DNA of 10,607 bases from CAZQIO01 sp964593405. GTDB lineage: Bacteria > Patescibacteriota > Minisyncoccia > Minisyncoccales > GBS-2. Positions 6,485 to 10,607 of this stretch are shown piece by piece. The notes beneath the pieces are model-generated. The model saw only the letters and a program-made list of their open reading frames with translations, was not told the DNA's origin and did not search any database. The position numbers were made by a program, and so were the translations under genes. The stretch spans positions 1 to 10,607 of the forward strand of contig CAZQIO010000018.1 in the NCBI GenBank assembly GCA_964593405.1. The letters are read 5' to 3'. Numbering within the stretch: position 1 is the stretch's first letter; every line of letters begins with the position of its first letter.

Positions 6485-7341
6485 AAAAGGTATTTTTTGA
6501 AGACAAAAATTATCCAAAGCTTTTGAGGGAAATTAAAGATCCACCAAAAATTTTGTATTACTGTGGAAATTTGGAAATTGCAAACGAAAATTGTTTTGCG
6601 ATAGTTGGAACGAGAAGGTGTTCTACTTATGGAAAAGAGGTTGCCTTAAGATTTGCTTTAGATTTAATAGATTTTGGTTTTGTCATTGTTTCAGGTTTTG
6701 CTCCGGGAATTGACACAATAGCCCACAAAGCAGCAATAGAAAAGAAAAAACCAACGATTGCCGTTTTGGGAACAGGGCTTGATAAAAAATTAATCTATCC
6801 AAAAACAAATTTGAAATTGATAGATAAAATTTTAGAATGTGGAGGGTGCCTAATTTCTGAATTGCCCCCAGGAAGTCATGGAACAAAGTACACTTTTCCT
6901 CAAAGAAACAGAATCATTTCAGGAATATCTCTTGGAGTTTTAGTTGTCGAAGCAAGAATGAAATCTGGGGCACTAATTACTGCAGAGTATGCGATAGAGC
7001 AAAAAAGAAAAGTTTTTGCCGTTCCAGGATCTATCTTTTCTCAAACTTCAAAAGGATGCCATTATTTGATAAAAAGGGGGGTGAAATTGGTAGAGGATGC
7101 AAAAGATATTTTGGAAGAATTGGGAATGAAAGCTAAAATTGAAAAAGAAAAAATTGAAGGGGAAAGCTTCGAAGAAAAATTGATTTTGGAAGCTTTAAAA
7201 GAAGGAGCTTTAGATATTGAAAAAATCATTGAGAAAACAAAATTGCCGCCACAAAAGGTTGCGTCAACCATTTCAATTTTGGAAATTAAGGGTAAAATAA
7301 AAAATTTGGGGGGTCAAATTTATGCAATTAATTTTGGTTGA
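6475..7341 (+). CDS. dprA: DNA processing protein DprA (Smf)
   Basis: DprA binds incoming single-stranded DNA and loads RecA during natural transformation; it is also common in bacteria not known to be competent. The 288-aa product has the Rossmann-like core with IVGTRRCSTYG (43-53), SGFAPGIDTIAH (73-84), FPQRNRIISG (141-150) and VVEARMKSGALITAEYA (157-173), then a C-terminal winged-helix domain (about 232-288). The usual ARGID is APGID here, replacing a conserved arginine with proline (Pro77). A more upstream in-frame ATG (6430) lies deep in mfd; the ATG at 6475 was chosen because it gives the family start and is preceded by GAGAGGGG with a short spacer. It overlaps mfd by 10 bp and topA by 20 bp. 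The dprA-topA pair is a widely conserved neighbourhood. Confidence 0.94.
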   Translation: MEIKKVFFEDKNYPKLLREIKDPPKILYYCGNLEIANENCFAIVGTRRCSTYGKEVALRFALDLIDFGFVIVSGFAPGIDTIAHKAAIEKKKPTIAVLGTGLDKKLIYPKTNLKLIDKILECGGCLISELPPGSHGTKYTFPQRNRIISGISLGVLVVEARMKSGALITAEYAIEQKRKVFAVPGSIFSQTSKGCHYLIKRGVKLVEDAKDILEELGMKAKIEKEKIEGESFEEKLILEALKEGALDIEKIIEKTKLPPQKVASTISILEIKGKIKNLGGQIYAINFG

Positions 7342-9343
7342 AAGCCCAACGAAAGCAAAAACGATATCTAAATTTTTGGGCCGGGGCTACAAAGTCATGG
7401 CCTCTTTTGGCCATGTGATGGATTTGCCAGAAAGAAATTTTGGAGTCGACATAAAAAACAATTTCAAGCCAACTTATGTTTTGATTCCAAAGGCAAAAGA
7501 GAGAATAAAAGAAATAAAAAAAGAAGCAAAAAAGGCAAAATTGGTAATTTTGTCTACCGATCCAGATAGAGAAGGGGAGGCAATAGCTTACCATTTAGTT
7601 CATTTGCTAAAACTGGGCAGGAAAAAACCTTATTGGAGAATCACTTTTCATGAAATTACAGAAAAGGCAATAAAGGAGGCTTTAAAAAATCCAAGGAAAA
7701 TTGACATGAATTTGGTTTCTGCCCAGCAAGCAAGGAGAATTTTAGACAGAATTGTAGGTTACAAACTCTCTCCCTTGCTTTGGAAAAAAGTAGCAAAAGG
7801 GTTGTCAGCAGGAAGGGTTCAATCTGTGGCAGTGAGGCTGATTGTAGAGAGAGAAAGGGAAATTCAAAGATTTGTCCCTCAAGAGTACTGGACGATAGAG
7901 GCAATTTTGAAAAAAGAAAAAGAATTTAGGGCAATTTTGACAAAAAAGGATGGAAAAAAAATACCAGAGCTTGGAATAAAAAGTGAAAAGGAAGCAAAAA
8001 AAATTGTTGAAGAGTTAAAAGGGGCAAAATTTAAGGTTTTGAAAGTTGAAAGAAAAGAAAGAAAAAGAAATCCGCCAGAACCTTTCATGACTTCGACAAT
8101 GCAGCAAACTTTGGCAACAAAATTTGGTTGGCCGGCAGAAAAAACAATGCAAATTGCCCAGCAACTTTATGAAATGGGATACATAACTTACATGAGAACT
8201 GATTCTTTGAATTTGTCCGATTTGGCTTTGGAAATGGCAAAAAAATTCATAGTTAAAAATTTCACTGAAAATTATTATCAGTTGAGAAAATACAAAACAA
8301 AATCAAAAGTTGCTCAAGAAGCCCACGAAGCAATAAGGCCGACTGATGTTGAGAGAACTCCTGAAATTTTAGAAGGAAAATTAAATTCTCAGCAGTTGAA
8401 ACTTTATGACCTAATTTGGAGAAGGTTTTTGGCCTGCCAAATGAAAGAAGCAATTTTTGACCAAACAAGAGTTGAGATTGAAGCAAAAAATTATGAATTT
8501 TTAGCTACCGGGCAAATTTTAAAATTCGATGGATTTTTGAAAGTTTATCCAATGAAATTTGAGGAAGAAGAACTCCCAGAATTAAAAAAAGGAGAAACTT
8601 TGGAATTGGTAAAGATTTTGCCCGCTCAGCATTTCACTCAACCTCCGCCAAGATACACTGAGGCTAGTTTAATTAAAGAACTAGAAAAGCATGGAATTGG
8701 CAGGCCATCGACTTATGCCCCGATTTTGGCAACAATCCAAGAAAGAAATTATGTTAAAAAAGATGAAAAAAAGAGGTTTTATCCGACTGCAGTCGGAATT
8801 TTGGTCAACGATCTTTTGGTAAAGCATTTTCCAGAGATTGTTAACATTTCCTTTACTGCCAAAATGGAAGACAATTTAGACAAAATCGCAAACGGAGAAA
8901 AAAATTGGGTGGAAGTTTTGAGAGAATTTTACGAACCTTTTAAAGAAAACTTAGAGAAAAAATACAAAGAAATTAGGGGGGCAGGAATTTTAGAAAGAAC
9001 TGATAAAAAATGTCCAAAATGTGGGGCCCAATTGTTAGTCAGGGTCTCAAAATATGGAAGGTTTTTGGCTTGTTCTAATTATCCAAAATGCAAATATACA
9101 TTCGATTTAGAAAACTCAACCGGAATTTTGTGTCCAAAATGCAAAAAAGGAGAAATAATGAAAAGAAAAAGCAAAAAAGGAAAAGTATTTTGGGGGTGCT
9201 CAAATTATCCAAAGTGCGAATTTGTTTTGTGGGAAAAGCCAACTGGGGAGAACTGTCCAAAATGCAACTTTCCTCTGGTGGAAAGAGAAAAAGGGAAAAT
9301 TGAATGCTCAAACAAAAAGTGCAATTTTTCAATTGCTGAATAA
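7322..9343 (+). CDS. topA: DNA topoisomerase I (type IA)
   Basis: TopA relaxes negative supercoils by transient cleavage of one strand. The 673-aa product starts with the Toprim domain LILVESPTKAK (acidic Glu7) and STDPDREGEAIA (Asp80, Asp82, Glu84). The AGRVQSVAVRLI segment is at 163-174 and the active-site YMRTDS has Tyr290 and Arg292. HGIGRPSTYAPI follows at 457-468. The C-terminus carries three four-cysteine zinc ribbons: C564/C567/C584/C590, C604/C607/C626/C632 and C645/C648/C662/C667. Length resembles B. subtilis TopA (about 690) rather than E. coli (865). The ATG at 7322 overlaps dprA by 20 bp; GGGGGGT at 7308-7314 sits 7 bases upstream as a possible ribosome binding site. All catalytic motifs are intact. 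It ends the plus-strand cluster and converges on the zinc-ribbon gene. Confidence 0.97.
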   Translation: MQLILVESPTKAKTISKFLGRGYKVMASFGHVMDLPERNFGVDIKNNFKPTYVLIPKAKERIKEIKKEAKKAKLVILSTDPDREGEAIAYHLVHLLKLGRKKPYWRITFHEITEKAIKEALKNPRKIDMNLVSAQQARRILDRIVGYKLSPLLWKKVAKGLSAGRVQSVAVRLIVEREREIQRFVPQEYWTIEAILKKEKEFRAILTKKDGKKIPELGIKSEKEAKKIVEELKGAKFKVLKVERKERKRNPPEPFMTSTMQQTLATKFGWPAEKTMQIAQQLYEMGYITYMRTDSLNLSDLALEMAKKFIVKNFTENYYQLRKYKTKSKVAQEAHEAIRPTDVERTPEILEGKLNSQQLKLYDLIWRRFLACQMKEAIFDQTRVEIEAKNYEFLATGQILKFDGFLKVYPMKFEEEELPELKKGETLELVKILPAQHFTQPPPRYTEASLIKELEKHGIGRPSTYAPILATIQERNYVKKDEKKRFYPTAVGILVNDLLVKHFPEIVNISFTAKMEDNLDKIANGEKNWVEVLREFYEPFKENLEKKYKEIRGAGILERTDKKCPKCGAQLLVRVSKYGRFLACSNYPKCKYTFDLENSTGILCPKCKKGEIMKRKSKKGKVFWGCSNYPKCEFVLWEKPTGENCPKCNFPLVEREKGKIECSNKKCNFSIAE

Positions 9344-9383
9344 AAAGGGAAAGGGCGCGNNNNNNNNNNATGAAGCGCGCCCT
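9344..9383 (-). terminator. Intrinsic terminator of the zinc-ribbon gene, interrupted by an assembly gap
   Basis: AGGGCGCG (9352-9359) and CGCGCCCT (9376-9383) are perfectly complementary on either side of the 10-N run. Read on the minus strand the stem is followed by TTCCCTTTTTA, a reasonable U-rich tail, so it would terminate the zinc-ribbon transcript. On the plus strand the tail (GTTCTTGG) is poor, so termination of topA here is less certain. The loop sequence is hidden in the gap. Confidence 0.6.
9360..9369. other. Assembly gap (10 N)
   Basis: Ten undetermined bases in the loop of a GC-rich hairpin. The true length is unknown, since a 10-N run is often a placeholder. Complementary arms on both sides suggest that the two flanks are genuinely adjacent and that little sequence is missing. 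Confidence 0.95.
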
Positions 9384-9392
9384 GTTCTTGGT

Positions 9393-9599
9393 TCATTCAT
9401 CTCGTGTTTTTGGTTTTTCTGCTTTTTTGATCTTTTTTAGATGGCTCCTTCTTGGACGTCCCAATGGATCTTTAATGGTCTTCCATTTGAAGTGAAGGTA
9501 GGAGCCACAGTGGGGACAGTACTCAAACGTCTGCGGGTCTGGGGGAGGATTAACGGATTTCCCACACACCGGGCAACTTCCCTTGGTTAGCTTTGTCAT
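9393..9599 (-). CDS. Small zinc-ribbon protein, function unknown
   Basis: A 68-aa basic protein with one four-cysteine zinc-ribbon: CPVCG (C9, C12) and YCPHCGS (C28, C31), separated by a proline-rich NPPPDPQTFE loop, then a lysine/arginine-rich tail (RPRRSHLKKIKKAEK) that could bind nucleic acid. No family was recognised; it is not bL32-like. An upstream ATG at 9638 would add 13 residues, but the ATG at 9599 has a near-perfect Shine-Dalgarno site (AAAGGAGGT, plus 9605-9613) 6 bp away, so it was chosen. G+C is about 46% by hand count, clearly above its neighbours, and codon use (CCC, CAC, GGC, CTA) differs. It stands alone with its own terminator and a 60-bp palindrome upstream. Recent transfer or a mobile or accessory origin is an inference. 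Confidence 0.7.
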   Translation of the reverse strand: MTKLTKGSCPVCGKSVNPPPDPQTFEYCPHCGSYLHFKWKTIKDPLGRPRRSHLKKIKKAEKPKTRDE

Positions 9600-9604
9600 T
9601 TTAC

Positions 9605-9613
9605 ACCTCCTTT
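9605..9613 (-). promoter_or_regulatory. Strong Shine-Dalgarno site of the zinc-ribbon gene
   Basis: AAAGGAGGT on the minus strand, with GGAGG 6 bases before the ATG at 9599. It decides the start of the gene and is unusual in this window, where most core genes have no clear site. Its first base overlaps the end of the 60-bp palindrome, so a folded leader could affect access to it. Confidence 0.75.
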
Positions 9614-9672
9614 TTTTAAGGTTCCGCAAAATTCCCAAAAAATTTTTTGGGAACTTAGCGCAACCTTAAAAA
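9613..9672. repeat. 60-bp nested palindrome upstream of the zinc-ribbon gene
   Basis: The outer arms TTTTTAAGGTT (9613-9623) and AACCTTAAAAA (9662-9672) are a perfect 11-bp inverted repeat. Inside them CGC (9625-9627) pairs with GCG (9658-9660). At the centre, 9632-9653 is a perfect 22-bp palindrome of the form TTCCC-A6-T6-GGGAA. Internal loops are C/C and AAAA/CTTA. It lies in the 5' leader of the zinc-ribbon gene and abuts the Shine-Dalgarno site. It lacks a typical T-tail in either direction, so a terminator role is doubtful. It may be an RNA hairpin, a protein-binding site or the edge of an inserted element. Confidence 0.7.
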
Positions 9673-9675
9673 TTG

Positions 9676-9700
9676 AAAAAGCCCTCTTTTTTTGGAGGGC
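9676..9700 (-). terminator. Rho-independent terminator on the minus strand
   Basis: On the minus strand GCCCTC, a loop of C plus seven A, GAGGGC, then TTTTTCAATTTTT. The stem is at 9681-9700 and the T-run corresponds to AAAAA at 9676-9680. It would stop transcription arriving from the CarS-type gene, about 190 bp downstream of its stop, before the zinc-ribbon gene. Confidence 0.65.
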
Positions 9701-9759
9701 GGGATGGGGGATTTTTTGTTTCCTTTATTTTATTTTCAAAGTGGCATTTCTCCCCCAAA

Positions 9760-9830
9760 CCCTCCCCCAACAAAAATCATCAACCTCAACCAGGTTAATG
9801 TGGGGAAGATGATGGAGGGGGTCTTTTTTT
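9760..9830 (+). terminator. Terminator-like nested hairpin with T-run (plus strand)
   Basis: CCCTCC (9760-9765) pairs with GGAGGG (9814-9819). ATCATC (9776-9781) pairs with GATGAT (9808-9813). AACCT (9782-9786) pairs with AGGTT (9792-9796) around the loop CAACC. The 3' strand of the two outer helices is continuous and is followed by GGTC and seven T (9824-9830). In addition TTCTCCC (9748-9754) can pair with GGGAGAA (9831-9837). There is no adjacent plus-strand gene, so this is either a distal topA terminator, the 3' end of an unannotated RNA, or a leader structure. Confidence 0.4.
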
Positions 9831-9891
9831 GGGAGAATTTAACAAGCATATAATATTTCTATTATTAATTTTTCAAAAATTTTTTCAAGAG

Positions 9892-10380
9892 TTACCATTT
9901 AGCAGAATCAATTTTTAATTTGTAACTTAAACGCTTAACTAAAATGTGTAAAAAAAAGGTCAAGAAAATTAAAACAATCCAAACTGAAATTTTGATTTTA
10001 AAAGGGATCAAAAAAATGGCAGCTCCCAGAACGTAATTTATTTGATCGAAAGGCAAAAATGGAGCCCCTGGTGGTAAATTCAATCTCCTTTTGATGAAAG
10101 CAAAGAAAAGGTCGCCAAAGATTGCCCCGCCAGAAATTAAAGAAGCAAAGAGAAAAATGTTAATTTTTGAATAGTCCAAAATCGAAATTTTTTGGAAAAA
10201 GGGAAATTGATACAAAAACTTTTGAAAGATTGCCACCAAAAACCCAACCAAAAAACCAAGAATTGCTCCCCTGAAAGTTTTGTGGGAGCCAAAAATTGGT
10301 TTTTCAAGAAATTTTTTGTTAAAATCGATTGGCTTTGCCAAAAAGTTAAAAATCTTTGCTTTTTGAGCCAAAGGTGGAGT
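9892..10380 (-). CDS. CarS/DUF46-type CDP-archaeol synthase homologue (5' end missing)
   Basis: Integral membrane protein of the CarS-like (formerly DUF46) family. In archaea CarS transfers CMP from CTP to an unsaturated archaetidic-acid-type lipid, and it is a distant relative of bacterial CdsA. The visible 162 residues carry the family blocks GSHKTFRG (31-38 of the fragment), GDLFFAFIKRRL (89-100), and PPGAPFLPFDQINYVLGA (103-120), with four hydrophobic segments at about 37-53, 74-95, 113-126 and 131-148. The start and probably one N-terminal membrane helix (a few tens of residues) are lost in the adjacent 10-N gap, so the 10380 boundary is artificial. Base composition matches the core genome. 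In a bacterium the substrate is unclear: it may act as a CDP-diacylglycerol synthase-like enzyme or on an isoprenoid lipid. Family confidence is good, substrate confidence low. Confidence 0.85.
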   Translation of the reverse strand, partial: TPPLAQKAKIFNFLAKPIDFNKKFLEKPIFGSHKTFRGAILGFLVGFLVAIFQKFLYQFPFFQKISILDYSKINIFLFASLISGGAIFGDLFFAFIKRRLNLPPGAPFLPFDQINYVLGAAIFLIPFKIKISVWIVLIFLTFFLHILVKRLSYKLKIDSAKW

Positions 10381-10390
10381 NNNNNNNNNN
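10381..10390. other. Assembly gap (10 N)
   Basis: Ten undetermined bases cutting off the 5' end of the CarS-type gene. True size is unknown. Unlike the first gap, no complementary arms connect its two sides, and composition changes abruptly across it, so the join is less trustworthy. Confidence 0.95.
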
Positions 10391-10488
10391 GCCCACAACT
10401 TACTATGGGGGAATGGGAAGGAAAAGAGGAGGCTGACCTCTTGACGGTAGCCGTGGCTTCTCCAAAGGTAGTGGAGATAATCTTCCAT
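10391..10488 (-). CDS. Possible start of an overlapping gene, truncated by the gap
   Basis: An ATG at 10486-10488, preceded closely by GGGGGAGGAAG on the minus strand, opens a frame MEDYLHYLWRSHGYRQEV and on to the gap. Its codons look more natural than those of the overlapping frame in this segment (which is proline-rich), suggesting this is the translated frame from about 10488 leftwards. It overlaps the upstream frame by 86 bp. No family was recognised. It could be a separate overlapping gene or the shifted extension of the upstream frame. The apparent in-frame fusion to the CarS-type gene across the gap is an artefact of the 10-N length. Confidence 0.25.
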
Positions 10489-10606
10489 CTTCCTCCCCCA
10501 GGTGTTCTATTATTACCTCCCAGAGGTTTTCTATCTCTTCTGTTATCCTTATAGCAAACTGCTCGCAGAGCTCGGCATCCTCTGGGGGCAACAGCGATTT
10601 TACATC
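10403..10606 (-). CDS. Unrecognised partial gene at the right edge
   Basis: A frame open from the window edge to a TAG at 10403-10405 (67 codons). The upstream part (PPEDAELCEQFAIRITEEI and on to WEVIIEHLGEE) reads like a real acidic helical protein, with CTC/CTG leucine and GAG codons unlike the TTG/TTA, GAA-rich core genes. After about position 10490 the frame becomes proline-rich and unconvincing. The short segment is about 50% G+C. No start is visible and no family was recognised. A phage or other foreign origin is possible but not demonstrated. Confidence 0.35.
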   Translation of the reverse strand, partial: DVKSLLPPEDAELCEQFAIRITEEIENLWEVIIEHLGEEDGRLSPLPLEKPRLPSRGQPPLFLPIPP

Positions 10607-10607
10607 C

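Larger units (their letters stand above)
9673..9891. other. Gene-free intergenic stretch with structured elements
   Basis: No open frame with coding character is visible between the zinc-ribbon leader and the CarS-type gene. The stretch holds the minus-strand terminator, a CTCCCCCAA direct repeat (9750-9758 and 9762-9770), the nested plus-strand hairpin at 9760-9830, and AT-rich sequence at 9836-9891 containing TATAAT-like motifs on both strands. None of those motifs has a convincing -35 partner. Confidence 0.6.

Noticed and set aside
37..9343. Alternative genetic code (UGA=Gly) as in some CPR lineages
   Set aside because: yqeY and dprA end in TGA at family-appropriate positions and no in-frame TGA interrupts the conserved proteins.
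9344..9359. Simple topA terminator on the plus strand at the gap hairpin
   Set aside because: The plus-strand tail after the stem is GTTCTTGG, poor in T; the U-rich tail lies on the minus-strand side.
9836..9891. Promoters from TATAAT-like motifs on both strands
   Set aside because: The sequence is almost pure A/T and candidate -35 boxes are weak or wrongly spaced, so matches are expected by chance.
9892..10488. Single 198-aa protein joining the CarS-type fragment to MEDYLHY across the 10 N
   Set aside because: Frame continuity depends on the arbitrary gap length, the N-terminal part is not a membrane segment as expected for CarS, and composition differs sharply on the two sides.

Overview
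The window looks like a chromosomal segment of a small-genome bacterium of the Patescibacteria/CPR type. This is inferred from several things seen here. The core genes are AT-rich (roughly one third G+C) with lysine-rich proteins, packing is very tight (1-20 bp gaps or overlaps), Shine-Dalgarno sites are weak or absent in most core genes, housekeeping proteins are compact (Mfd is 652 aa), and there is a CDP-archaeol-synthase-type (DUF46/CarS) gene. TGA is used as a normal stop, so the UGA=Gly code of some CPR lineages does not apply. The lineage assignment is an inference.

Layout. Positions 1-3775 hold a minus-strand operon read right to left: signal peptidase I (lepB), histidyl-tRNA synthetase (hisS), ribosomal protein bS21 (rpsU), a GatB/YqeY-domain protein and the divisome protein FtsA. 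Its junctions are 2 bp, 4 bp, a 1-bp overlap and a 4-bp ATGA overlap. A 53-bp divergent spacer (3776-3828) separates it from a plus-strand cluster at 3829-9343: peptidyl-tRNA hydrolase (pth), a GC-rich 90-bp structured element, a short Mfd helicase, DprA and topoisomerase I. mfd/dprA/topA overlap one another, so they probably form one DNA repair, recombination and topology transcript.

Positions 9344-9891 are the accessory-looking part: a hairpin broken by a 10-N gap, a 68-aa zinc-ribbon gene on the minus strand with higher G+C (about 46%) and a strong Shine-Dalgarno site, a 60-bp palindrome touching that site, a minus-strand intrinsic terminator and a plus-strand terminator-like nested hairpin. 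Positions 9892-10380 carry a 5'-truncated CarS/DUF46 membrane enzyme whose start is lost in a second 10-N gap (10381-10390). The last 217 bp beyond that gap are about 50% G+C with different codon use and hold partial, unrecognised reading frames; whether they belong to the same replicon is uncertain.

The most interesting non-coding signals are the pth-mfd structured element, which includes a Shine-Dalgarno sequence and a 6-codon mini-ORF; the divergent spacer, whose promoter-like sequences predict almost leaderless lepB and pth mRNAs; and the 60-bp palindrome ahead of the zinc-ribbon gene. No tRNA, rRNA, CRISPR array or transposase was recognised.
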